Assembly: GCF_024539815.1 (NCBI RefSeq)
Contig: NZ_JAHHIU010000100.1
Coordinates: 1 to 63,867, forward strand
Direction: 5' to 3'
From: Streptomyces hayashii
GTDB taxonomy: Bacteria > Actinomycetota > Actinomycetes > Streptomycetales > Streptomycetaceae
DNA length: 63,867 nt
Shown here: positions 52,075-60,387 of the stretch, in pieces
Layout: every line of letters starts with the position of its first letter
How positions within the stretch are numbered: position 1 is the first letter of the stretch
Notes under the pieces: generated by a model
The model's input: the letters and a program-made list of their open reading frames with translations, nothing else
Database searches by the model: none
What the model was told of the DNA's origin: nothing
Made by a program: the position numbers and the translations under genes

Positions 52075-53409
52075 ATGACCAGCCTCACCGATGCCGTGCT
52101 CGCCGGGGCCGACGGCCGGGAACTTGAACGGCACGCCGTCCCCGACCAGTTCCGCGCCGCCTACCTGCGGGTCGAGGACACCGCGATGTTCGCCGGCGTG
52201 CGCGACAAGGACGTGCGCAAGTCCCTGCACGTCGGCGCGGTGCCGATGCCGGAACTCGCCCCCGACGAAGTGCTGATCGCCGTCATGGCCAGCGCCATCA
52301 ACTACAACACCGTCTGGTCGGCCACCTTCGAACCCCTGCCGACCTTCGGTTTCCTGAAGCACCTCGCTGCGAAGGGCGGCTGGCACACCCGCCACGACCA
52401 GCCCTATCACGTGCTCGGCTCGGACGCCGCGGGCGTCGTCGTGCGCACCGGGTCGGCCGTCACCGGATGGCAGACGGGCGACCGCGTGGTGGTCGCCACC
52501 GCCCACGTCAACGACCAGGAGCCGGCCAGCCACGCCGACAGCATGCTCAGCGACCATCCCCGCGCCTGGGGGTTCGAGACCAACTTCGGCGGGCTCGCGG
52601 ACTACTCGGTCGTCCGGGCCAGCCAGTTGCTGCCCAAACCCCCGCATCTGACCTGGGAGGAGGCGGCGTGCAACCCACTGTGTGCGGCCACCGCCTACCG
52701 CATGCTGGTCAGCGACAAAGGCGCCCGGATGAAGCAGGGCGACGTGGTGTTCATCTGGGGCGCCAGCGGGGGCCTGGGCGCGTACGCCGTGCAGTTGGTG
52801 CGCAACGGCGGCGGCACGTCCGTCGGTGTCGTCAGTTCACCGGAGAAGGCCGAGATCGTCCGCAAGCTCGGCTGTGACGTCGTCATCGACCGCAGCGAGG
52901 TCGAACAGGGCGCCCCCGGCTCGCTGCAGACCCCGGAAGGTTGGAAGCGGATGGGCAAGGCGATCCGCAAGGGAGTGGGCGAGGACCCGCACATCGTCTT
53001 CGAGCACGTCGGCCAGGCCACCTTCCCCGCCTCCGTCTTCCTCGCCCGCCGCGGCGGAACCATCGTCACCTGTGGTTCGAGCACCGGATATCAGCACCAG
53101 TTCGACAACCGCTACCTGTGGATGAACCTCAAGCGGATCATCGGCAGCCACGGCGCCAACCTGCAGGAGCAGTGGGAGACCAACCGTCTGATCAGCCAGG
53201 GCAGGATCGTGCCCCCGCTGTCCACGGTCTACGGCCTCGACGAGGTGGGCGAGGCCGCGCGCAGCGTCCAGTCCAACCAGCACATCGGCAAGGTCGGTGT
53301 CCTGTGCCTGGCTCCCGAGGAGGGACTCGGCATCTCCGACACGGTCACTCGGGAACGCGTCGGCGCCGACCGTCTGAACCTGTTCCGTACCGCGACGAGC
53401 GACCGCTGA
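52075..53409 (+). CDS. ccr: Crotonyl-CoA carboxylase/reductase (CCR)
   Basis: This 444-residue MDR protein has the CCR length and signatures: AINYNTVWSA with the CO2-site Asn, GFETNFGG with the Phe-Glu pair, IWGASGGLGAYAVQL (NADPH site), and IGSHGAN with the CO2-site His. It reductively carboxylates an enoyl-CoA to an alkylmalonyl-CoA, for example ethylmalonyl-CoA or a longer homolog. Its place next to a KS-AT protein whose AT has an open-pocket GAGH motif points to a dedicated extender-unit supply. The start follows GTAAAGGACGCAG. Confidence 0.94.
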   Translation: MTSLTDAVLAGADGRELERHAVPDQFRAAYLRVEDTAMFAGVRDKDVRKSLHVGAVPMPELAPDEVLIAVMASAINYNTVWSATFEPLPTFGFLKHLAAKGGWHTRHDQPYHVLGSDAAGVVVRTGSAVTGWQTGDRVVVATAHVNDQEPASHADSMLSDHPRAWGFETNFGGLADYSVVRASQLLPKPPHLTWEEAACNPLCAATAYRMLVSDKGARMKQGDVVFIWGASGGLGAYAVQLVRNGGGTSVGVVSSPEKAEIVRKLGCDVVIDRSEVEQGAPGSLQTPEGWKRMGKAIRKGVGEDPHIVFEHVGQATFPASVFLARRGGTIVTCGSSTGYQHQFDNRYLWMNLKRIIGSHGANLQEQWETNRLISQGRIVPPLSTVYGLDEVGEAARSVQSNQHIGKVGVLCLAPEEGLGISDTVTRERVGADRLNLFRTATSDR

Positions 53410-53452
53410 CGGAGTCGACCCTGCGGATCGTCCGGATGAGGCTCCGGTGGCC

Positions 53453-53563
53453 GTGACGGCCGCCTCGGTCGACCACGACACGGTGTTGGGCGTGGCCTTC
53501 GAGCCGGTCGCGACGTCCTCCCGGCACATCGACGCCGTCCACCGCTTCCGCACCGCCGGGTGA
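53453..53563 (+). CDS. Possible 36-aa leader or gene remnant
   Basis: A GTG-started frame of 36 codons lies in the 225-base gap between the CCR and synthase genes. Its sequence (ends IDAVHRFRTAG) resembles no family I recognise. There is no strong ribosome-binding site. It may be a remnant or chance frame. Confidence 0.2.
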   Translation: MTAASVDHDTVLGVAFEPVATSSRHIDAVHRFRTAG

Positions 53564-53634
53564 CACCCACCGCCCGGTCGTGCCCACCGCAGGAGAGCGC
53601 CTCCCTCCCCACACGAGACAGCCCGGAGAGCACC

Positions 53635-54897
53635 GTGAGCGAAACGACGAACGAGCACACGACACCGACGGCGGACGTGTGGTTCACCTGGAACGACGTA
53701 ACCGCGGAGGAGCCCGCCCCTGAGCCGGTGTACTCCGGAATCCTGTTCGACGAGACGTTACGGGACGGCCTCCAGGCGCCGCACATCCGCAATCCCACCC
53801 TGGAGCAGAAGCTCACCATCGTGAACCACATGGCAAGCTCCGGAGTCCGCTCCGCGGACCTGGGCTTCCCCGGCTCGGATCCGACCGCCGCCCGGGAATG
53901 CACCGAGCTCGCCAGACACATCGCCGCCGGCGGCCTCGATCTGACGCCCGGCTACGCGGGCCGCACGCACCCGTCCGACATCAACGCGATCTGCGAGGTG
54001 GGTCAGCAGGCCGGGATGGCGGTCGAGGCCTACGTCTTCATCGGCGTCAGTCCCATCCGCCAGTACGTGGAGGACTGGGACATCGAGCTGATCAGGTGCG
54101 CCATCCGCAAGTCGGCGGCGGAATGCCGGCGCGGGGACGTGGAGTTCGTCCTGGTGCTCGAAGACGCGGTCCGCTGCACTCCACAGGTACTGAGCAGCGT
54201 CTACGACGTGGCCGTGGAGACGGGCACCCGGCGGCTGACCCTCTGCGACACGGTGGGCGCCGCGGTGCCGGGCGGCGCCGAGGCCCTGATCCGGTGGACC
54301 CAGCGGTACTTCGCCGACCGCGGGCATCCCGTGGAGCTCGAATGGCACGGGCACAACGACCGGGGACTGGCCCTGGCGAACTCGCTCACCGCGCTCGCCC
54401 TCGGCTGTGCGCGCGTCCACGGCACGGTCCTGGGCATCGGCGAACGGGCGGGCAACGCCTCTCTCGACCAGCTCATGATCAACTGCCATCTGGACGGCCA
54501 CCACACCTACGACCTGAGCGCTCTCCGCCAGTACTGCGAGTACGCGGCGCCCGTGCTGGGCGTCGACATCCCGCAGAACTACCCCGCCTTGGGCCGGGAC
54601 GTCTTCAAGACCAGTGCCGGTGTGCACGCGTCCGCGATCCTCAAGGCGCACGAAAAGGGCAGCACCGAGCTGAAGGACAGCGTGTACGCCGGGGTGCCGG
54701 CCGCACTGCTCGGCCGTGAGCAGGAGGTCCTCATCGACATGGCCTCGGGCGCGAACAACGTCAAGTACTGGCTGGCCCGGCACGGATACGTCACCGACGA
54801 CGCCACCCTGATCAAGAAGGTCCTGGAGCGCGCGAAGACCAGCCGGACACCCCTGACCGACGAAGAGATAGGGCAGATCATTGCAACGGCCGGCTGA
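53635..54897 (+). CDS. Homocitrate/isopropylmalate synthase-like enzyme
   Basis: This 420-residue protein is a DRE-TIM metallolyase of the Claisen-condensing group. It has DETLRDGLQ at the N-terminus, the metal ligands in EWHGHNDRGLA, and GIGERAGNASLD. The length lacks the C-terminal regulatory LeuA dimer domain, so it is closer to homocitrate synthase/NifV or HphA-type enzymes. It should add acetyl-CoA to a 2-oxo acid. GTG 53635 follows GGAGAG; the longer frame from 53560 is less likely. The Leu of DETLRDG is a TTA codon (53758-53760). It is the first of five overlapping or closely spaced genes. Confidence 0.9.
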   Translation: MSETTNEHTTPTADVWFTWNDVTAEEPAPEPVYSGILFDETLRDGLQAPHIRNPTLEQKLTIVNHMASSGVRSADLGFPGSDPTAARECTELARHIAAGGLDLTPGYAGRTHPSDINAICEVGQQAGMAVEAYVFIGVSPIRQYVEDWDIELIRCAIRKSAAECRRGDVEFVLVLEDAVRCTPQVLSSVYDVAVETGTRRLTLCDTVGAAVPGGAEALIRWTQRYFADRGHPVELEWHGHNDRGLALANSLTALALGCARVHGTVLGIGERAGNASLDQLMINCHLDGHHTYDLSALRQYCEYAAPVLGVDIPQNYPALGRDVFKTSAGVHASAILKAHEKGSTELKDSVYAGVPAALLGREQEVLIDMASGANNVKYWLARHGYVTDDATLIKKVLERAKTSRTPLTDEEIGQIIATAG

Positions 54898-56953
54898 CAC
54901 GGCGGGGCACGGCCCCGACCGCACGATCAAGCTCCGCGGCAACGTCCTGGTCCTCACCGAGGACCCCGCACTGCTCGCCGCGCAACTGGACGGCGACAGC
55001 GCGCTCACCCCGGAGCAACTGCTGCGCGAACCACTGCGGAACAACATCTCGACGGACGAGATCATCCCCGGCTGGTGCTGCTACTGGTACGACGAGAAGC
55101 TCGGCGACTACGCCTATCTGGGCTTGTGCGAAAGGCAGTTCGGCGAGGGCGCGGTGAAGGCGTACGCCCCGCAGATCATCGTCAGCGGTGAGGCGAAGGG
55201 CAGCGGCTCATCGCGCGAGCACGCCGTGTACGCCGAGAAGTACTCCGGGACCGAGCTCGTCTTCGCCCGGTCCTTCGAGCGGATCTACCAGCAGAACTGC
55301 CGCAACGTCGGCATCGTCACCTGTGACGACTTCGAGGTCCTCGCCGCCCTCCTGGCCGGGGAAGAGCTTCCGCTGGAGGCGTTCACCCGCAAGGCCAACG
55401 ACATCGAGCGCGCCATCATCGACCTCGGCGGCCTGTTCGGCTTCAACCGCGAGCAGAGCGACGGAACCCGGTCCGCGATCCGGTCCGCGATCCGGCCCGC
55501 GTTCGCCGGAAGCGGACCGCTGAACATCGTCGAGAAGATCATCCAGAGTCGGCTCTCGCCCCGGAACCCGCTGCCCGAGGACGCGCGGGTGCGGGTCGGT
55601 GAGTCCTACTTCGTCCGGGCCGACGTCAGGTTCTCGCACGAGTACGTCACCCCCATGGCGGCCGGCATGTTCACGCAGCAGTTCGGCGAGGACGCCACGC
55701 TCGCCGACCCGGACTCGTGCTACTTCTTCCAGGACCATCTCTCGCTGGCGGAACAGGTGCTCACCCGGCGCCCCCGCGGCCCGGAACTCATCGAACGGGT
55801 CCACAACCTCGGCCGTCGGCAACAGGAGTTCGCCGCGCTCGGCGGAGGCCACTTCATCGGTCCGTCCGACACCGGCGGCAGCCGCGCCATCTGCCACAAC
55901 TACATCGTGGAACACGTCGCCCGGCCCGGGGACGTCATCATCGGCACCGACAGCCACACCTGCACGGCCGGCGCCGTCGGCGCCCTCGCGTTCGGCGTGG
56001 GCGCGACCGACATCGCCAACGCCTGGTACAACCGCGAGATCCTGGTGAAGGTCCCCGCCGTCATCCGGATCAACCTGCTGGGCCGACTCCCGCAGGGCGT
56101 GTGCGCGAAGGACCTCATGCTGACCCTGCTGGCGCACCCGATGATCGAGGGAAGCCAGACGCTGGGCAAGGTCCTGCTCTTCACCGGTCCGGGATGCGCC
56201 CCGCTGAACATGGACGAGCGCGCGACGCTGTGCAACATGGCGGTGGAGGCCGGAGGCATGACCGCCCTGTTCGAACCGGACGACGTGACGCACGCCCATC
56301 TCGCCGGACGCCCCGGCACGGATGCCGAGGCGGATGCCGGCGCGGATGCCGGGTCGGCGTCCCTGACGTCGGACGCGGATGCCGTGTACAGCACGGTCGT
56401 CGACATCGCACTGGACGACGTCGAGCCCATGGTGGCGCTCCCCGGAGACCCCAGGAACGCCGTCCCCCTCGCCTCCGTCCACGACGCCGTCAAGGTCGAC
56501 AAGGTCTACGGCGGTTCCTGCACGGGCGGCAAGGCGTACGACATGGACATGTACGCAAGTGTCTTCGAGCTGGCCCGGTCACGTGGCATGTCGGTGCCCG
56601 AGGGAGTGCAGGCGTACCTCCAGGTCGGCAGTGAGACCGTCATGAAGTACGCCGTCGAACGCGGCTACGTCACGTTGTTCGAGGACGTCGGCGTGCAGGT
56701 GCTCCCGCCCTCCTGCGGAGCATGCATCAACGCCGGCCCGGGCGTCTCGGAGAGCCCGTCCGAGGTCACCGTCAGCGCGCAGAACCGCAACTTCCCCGGA
56801 CGCTCGGGCCCAGGCCAGGTCTATCTGGCCTCGCCCTACGTGGTGGCCGCCACGGCGATCGCCGGTCGCCTCAGCTCCGTGGAGGCCATGCTGGAGGCTC
56901 CGGCGGATCCGGCGTCCGCGCCCCTCCCGGCTCCCTCGGAGGCACGCCCATGA
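54881..56953 (+). CDS. Fused LeuD-LeuC aconitase-family isomerase
   Basis: This 690-residue protein has the small swivel (LeuD) domain first (residues ~1-210, KGSGSSREHAV) and the iron-sulfur (LeuC) domain second. The cluster Cys residues are in SHTCTAGAV, GSCTGGKAYD and PPSCGACINAG. This domain order is that of AcnB rather than of AcnA, and it is a one-chain version of the usual two-subunit isopropylmalate isomerase. It should isomerise the 2-alkylmalate from the preceding enzyme. Two Ala-rich repetitive insertions (about residues 200 and 485) look like linkers. The start is TTG 54881, overlapping the synthase stop by 17 bases; there is no better start. Confidence 0.9.
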   Translation: MQRPADTAGHGPDRTIKLRGNVLVLTEDPALLAAQLDGDSALTPEQLLREPLRNNISTDEIIPGWCCYWYDEKLGDYAYLGLCERQFGEGAVKAYAPQIIVSGEAKGSGSSREHAVYAEKYSGTELVFARSFERIYQQNCRNVGIVTCDDFEVLAALLAGEELPLEAFTRKANDIERAIIDLGGLFGFNREQSDGTRSAIRSAIRPAFAGSGPLNIVEKIIQSRLSPRNPLPEDARVRVGESYFVRADVRFSHEYVTPMAAGMFTQQFGEDATLADPDSCYFFQDHLSLAEQVLTRRPRGPELIERVHNLGRRQQEFAALGGGHFIGPSDTGGSRAICHNYIVEHVARPGDVIIGTDSHTCTAGAVGALAFGVGATDIANAWYNREILVKVPAVIRINLLGRLPQGVCAKDLMLTLLAHPMIEGSQTLGKVLLFTGPGCAPLNMDERATLCNMAVEAGGMTALFEPDDVTHAHLAGRPGTDAEADAGADAGSASLTSDADAVYSTVVDIALDDVEPMVALPGDPRNAVPLASVHDAVKVDKVYGGSCTGGKAYDMDMYASVFELARSRGMSVPEGVQAYLQVGSETVMKYAVERGYVTLFEDVGVQVLPPSCGACINAGPGVSESPSEVTVSAQNRNFPGRSGPGQVYLASPYVVAATAIAGRLSSVEAMLEAPADPASAPLPAPSEARP

Positions 56954-57993
56954 GGATCGCGGTGGTCCCCGGAGACGGGATCGGCCAGGAAGTCGTCCCG
57001 GCGACCTTGCCCGCCCTGACGATGCTCAGCGAGGCGTTCGGCCTCGGCATCGACTACGACGTGTTCGACTGGGGGGCCGACCAGTGGCTCGCCACAGGCG
57101 TCGGGCTGCCCTCCGGGGCGCTCGATCACCTCGCCCGCGACTACGGAGCCGTCTTCCTCGGCGCGCTGGGCGATCCACGCATCCCGGACATGGCCCATGG
57201 CCGCGACATCCTGCTCGGCCTGCGCAAAGGCCTCGACCTCTACGTCAACCACCGCCCCCTCGTGCTGAAGCACGGCGTGGTCGACCTGTACCGCGAGAAC
57301 ACCCAGGGCCTCTACGCGGGCGTCGGCGGTTCGGTCAGCCGGTTCGGAGAGGTCACGGTGGCGATCGACGAATGCGTGTACACGCGGGACACCGTCGAGC
57401 GCTTCGTCCGGTTCTGCCTCGGCCGCCTCCGCGAGAACGGCCGTCGCAAGGTGACTCTGGTGCACAAGTCCAACGCCGTGCCGAACACCGGCGCGCTCTG
57501 GCAGGACGTGTTCCGGCGCGAGATGAAGGCATTCCCGGAACTGACCGCCTCCGAAGAGTACGTGGACTCGTTCTGCTACAACCTGGTCCGCGATCCGACG
57601 CCCTACGAAGGCATCCTCGCGTCGAATCTCTTCGGCGACATCATCAGCGACATCGGCGCCGCCCTGATGGGCGGCCTCGGGCTCGCGTCGAGCGCGAGCA
57701 TCTGCCCGGAGAGCGGCTTCGCGCTCTTCGAACCCGTTCATGGCAGCGCCCCCGACCTCGTCGGCAAGGGCACGGCCAACCCGTACGCCTCAGCGATGTC
57801 GCTGGCGCTGATGTTCGACCACTTCGGCCACGTCGATGCCGCCGCCCTGCTCCGCACCTGCCTGACCGAAGCAGCCGGCAGCGAGGCGGCGACCCCCGAC
57901 CTCGGCGGGAAGGGAGGGACGCGGCAATTCATGGACCAGGTGATGACCTTGCTGGAGCACAAACTCTCGAAGCGCCGGGGCGCCGCCCTGTGA
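56950..57993 (+). CDS. Isopropylmalate/homoisocitrate dehydrogenase-like enzyme
   Basis: This 347-residue beta-decarboxylating dehydrogenase has MRIAVVPGDGIGQEVV, the substrate Arg residues in LRKGLDLYVNHRP, the RENTQGLY loop, metal Asp residues in NLFGDIISDIGAAL, and FEPVHGSAPDLVGKG for NAD. The substrate-selecting segment HGRDILLGLRK differs from classic LeuB, so the side chain accepted is probably not isopropyl. It oxidises and decarboxylates the 3-substituted malate to the one-carbon-longer 2-oxo acid. ATG 56950 overlaps the aconitase stop. Confidence 0.92.
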   Translation: MRIAVVPGDGIGQEVVPATLPALTMLSEAFGLGIDYDVFDWGADQWLATGVGLPSGALDHLARDYGAVFLGALGDPRIPDMAHGRDILLGLRKGLDLYVNHRPLVLKHGVVDLYRENTQGLYAGVGGSVSRFGEVTVAIDECVYTRDTVERFVRFCLGRLRENGRRKVTLVHKSNAVPNTGALWQDVFRREMKAFPELTASEEYVDSFCYNLVRDPTPYEGILASNLFGDIISDIGAALMGGLGLASSASICPESGFALFEPVHGSAPDLVGKGTANPYASAMSLALMFDHFGHVDAAALLRTCLTEAAGSEAATPDLGGKGGTRQFMDQVMTLLEHKLSKRRGAAL

Positions 57994-58093
57994 TGCGTGG
58001 CACCGCCCGCCGCGGTCACCGCACGCCCACGCCCACGCGCAGGCGCACGCGCAGAGCGAGCATGCGGACTCCTTCGTCGACGACAGGGGAACT

Positions 58094-59317
58094 GTGACAC
58101 CCATGGGCATACGTGTTCCGGCCCCCGGCTTGGCGGCCCGAGCGGCCGCGGCGAGCGGATCGGTCATCCGCGAGGCCCTCGCGCTGACCGCCCGGCCCGA
58201 CGTGATCTCCTTCGCCGGCGGACTGCCGGCCTCGGAATTCCTCGACGTCGACGAGATCCGAGCGGCCTACGACCGGGTGCTGAGGGAATCGCCGCACCGG
58301 GTCCTGCAGTACTCCACCACGGAAGGCGACCCGAACCTGCGGAAAGCGATCGCGACCCGCCTGTCGCGGCAGGGCCTGCCCAGTCATGCGGAGAACCTGG
58401 TGATCACGACCGGAGCGCAACAGGCTCTGGCTCTGCTGACGACCACGCTTCTCGATCCAGGCGACGTGGTGGTGGTCGAGAACCCCACCTATCTGGCAGC
58501 CCTCCAGTGCTTCGGTTACGCCGGCGCGCGCGTCATCGCCGCACCGACGGACGACCAGGGGATCGTGATCGACGCCCTGGCGGACATCGTCGCGAAGGAG
58601 AAGCCCCGGCTGCTCTATCTGGTCCCCAACTTCCAGAATCCCACCGGGCACACCCTTCCCGCGGAGCGCCGCCACGCCGTGGCACGTCTCGCCGCGGAAC
58701 ACGGGTTCTGGATCGCCGAGGACGATCCCTACGGCGAACTACGCTTCCACGGCGACCCGGTGCCGCGGATCGCGTCCTACGAGGAGGCGTCGGACCGGAC
58801 CGTACTCCTGGGGAGTCTGTCCAAGGTCCTCGCCCCAGGCATGAGACTGGGATGGCTCCGTGCTCCGGAAGCACTGTGCCGCTCCTGCGTGTTGGCCAAG
58901 CAAGCCCTGGACCTGCACTCCTCGACCGTCGACCAGGCCGCTGCCGCGCAGTACCTGCTGGAACACGATCTGGACGCGCGACTGGCACTCGTCAGAGCCG
59001 CCTACAGGGAACGCTGCGAGACCATGCTCACCGCCCTGCCCCAGGTCCTGCCTTCAGGCAGCACCTGGAGCCGCCCTGAGGGTGGCATGTTCATCTGGGT
59101 GCGACTGCCCGAGGGGCACGACACGGCCGCTCTGCTGCGCGAGGCCGTCGAGCACGGCGTCGCGTACGTTCCAGGCGCCCCGTTCTTCGCCGGAGCGGCC
59201 GACCCCGCCACTTTACGGTTGTCGTTCGCCGGTTACGAGCCAAAAGAGATCAGCAGGGGCATGGAACGGCTCGCCGACGTGTTCCACTCGAACCGGCTTC
59301 CCGCAGACCGGGGTTGA
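58094..59317 (+). CDS. PLP aminotransferase, LysN/Aro8-like class I
   Basis: This 407-residue fold-type I aminotransferase begins ISFAGGLPASEFLDVDE, typical of LysN (2-aminoadipate) and broad Aro8-type enzymes. YSTTEGDPNLR follows, then PNFQNPTGHTL and the PLP Lys in LGSLSKVLAPGMRLGW. It should convert the chain-extended 2-oxo acid to the amino acid for the NRPS module. The start is GTG 58094 or ATG 58103. A TTA codon is present at 59213-59215. The 100-base gap upstream has no clear gene. Confidence 0.92.
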   Translation: MTPMGIRVPAPGLAARAAAASGSVIREALALTARPDVISFAGGLPASEFLDVDEIRAAYDRVLRESPHRVLQYSTTEGDPNLRKAIATRLSRQGLPSHAENLVITTGAQQALALLTTTLLDPGDVVVVENPTYLAALQCFGYAGARVIAAPTDDQGIVIDALADIVAKEKPRLLYLVPNFQNPTGHTLPAERRHAVARLAAEHGFWIAEDDPYGELRFHGDPVPRIASYEEASDRTVLLGSLSKVLAPGMRLGWLRAPEALCRSCVLAKQALDLHSSTVDQAAAAQYLLEHDLDARLALVRAAYRERCETMLTALPQVLPSGSTWSRPEGGMFIWVRLPEGHDTAALLREAVEHGVAYVPGAPFFAGAADPATLRLSFAGYEPKEISRGMERLADVFHSNRLPADRG

Positions 59318-59400
59318 GCCGGGAGATCCATCGCCGGCCGCTGCTGAAGAGCCCGTGAACAGTCGGACATCGCACTGGACGAGAGAGTCGAGGACACAGC

Positions 59401-60048
59401 GTGGGCAGTAGCAGCCTGGAGCGCATCGACTTGGGAGAGGTCCCCTACGCCGAGGCCATGGCCGACATGAGCCGCTGGGTCGACCAACGGCGGGCGGGCG
59501 CGATTCCGGACCGGCTCGTCCTGCTGCGGCATCCACCGGTGATCACGTACGGCTCACGCACCGAGCGGCACCACCTCCCCACCGACACGTCGATCCCTCT
59601 GGTGGAGGTCGATCGTGGAGGGCAGGCGACGTACCACGGGCCGGGTCAGCTGATCGGCTACCTCGTCATCAATCTCCGCGAGCGAGGACCCGGCGACATC
59701 GTGCGCTGGCTGGAGCACGGACTGGTCCAGGCCCTCCAGACCCTCGGCTTCCCGGCCCTGCGCCGCGACACCCCGCGCGGCGCCCAGAGCCTCGTCGGTG
59801 TGTGGACCCCCGACCATCAGAAGGTCGCTTCCATCGGCATGCGGATACGGGGCAGCGTGACCAGTCATGGTTTCGCTCTCAACATCGCTCCGGACATGCG
59901 GGTGTTCTCCAGTTTCACCGCATGCGGTCTGCCCGAGGTCCAGATGACCTCCCTGGCCGAGATGGCGGCGGACCTGAACGTCCCCGTCCCCACAGAGGAA
60001 ACGGTGCGCACAGCCGTGGCAGCCGCCCTGGGTGCGGAAAAGAGGTAG
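59401..60048 (+). CDS. LipB-type octanoyl-[ACP]:protein transferase
   Basis: This 215-residue protein has the LipB motifs: RGGQATYHGPGQLIGY, the catalytic Lys in KVASIGMRI, SHGFALNIAPDM and the catalytic Cys in FTACGLPE. LipB moves octanoyl from acyl carrier protein onto lipoyl domains through a Cys thioester. All active-site residues are kept. It is codirectional with and 83 bases after the aminotransferase. It could load octanoyl on carrier 1 of the NRPS-PKS, serve as a resistant second copy of a cellular target, or be unrelated. The start is GTG 59401. Confidence 0.88.
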   Translation: MGSSSLERIDLGEVPYAEAMADMSRWVDQRRAGAIPDRLVLLRHPPVITYGSRTERHHLPTDTSIPLVEVDRGGQATYHGPGQLIGYLVINLRERGPGDIVRWLEHGLVQALQTLGFPALRRDTPRGAQSLVGVWTPDHQKVASIGMRIRGSVTSHGFALNIAPDMRVFSSFTACGLPEVQMTSLAEMAADLNVPVPTEETVRTAVAAALGAEKR

Positions 60049-60075
60049 CCGAGAGGTAGCGGACCGAGCGGTTTC

Positions 60076-60210
60076 ACCGGCCCCGGCAACGGCCCGTCCC
60101 CGCGGGCCTGCGGACAGAGCCCGGCCGGGACCGAGCTGCCACCGGTCTCGCCGGTCCCAGCAGCGGCACGTCCGCGCGGGCCCGCGGACAGAGTCCGGCC
60201 GAAGACCGAC
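60076..60210. repeat. Degenerate ~65-bp direct repeat after the cluster
   Basis: Two related copies (about 60076-60133 and 60141-60210) share blocks such as GCGGACAGAG and CGCGGGC. A 15-base unit around CCCCGCAGACGCCGA repeats at 60216-60260. The whole 339-base interval 60049-60387 has no gene I can support. Confidence 0.5.
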
Positions 60211-60387
60211 CGGTTCCAACGACGCAGACGCCGACCCCGCAGACGCCGACCCCGCAGACTCCAGCAACGCGACGAGAAGCCCGCCGAGAAGCCCCGCCGA
60301 TCATGAAACCGGACCGAGGCATCAGCTCGGCCCCACCACTCCGGCCCGATCCGCTCTCCTGTCAGGAGCCGCCCCGAGCCTGCCTTG

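Noticed and set aside
53635..57993. Phosphonate pathway of the FrbABC type (FR-900098-like) for the synthase, aconitase and dehydrogenase genes
   Set aside because: No phosphoenolpyruvate mutase or other phosphonate gene is in the window, and the genes are joined to an NRPS-PKS and aminotransferase.
57993..58097. 34-codon Arg/Thr-rich frame between the dehydrogenase and aminotransferase genes
   Set aside because: It has no ribosome-binding site and a composition typical of non-coding GC-rich DNA.
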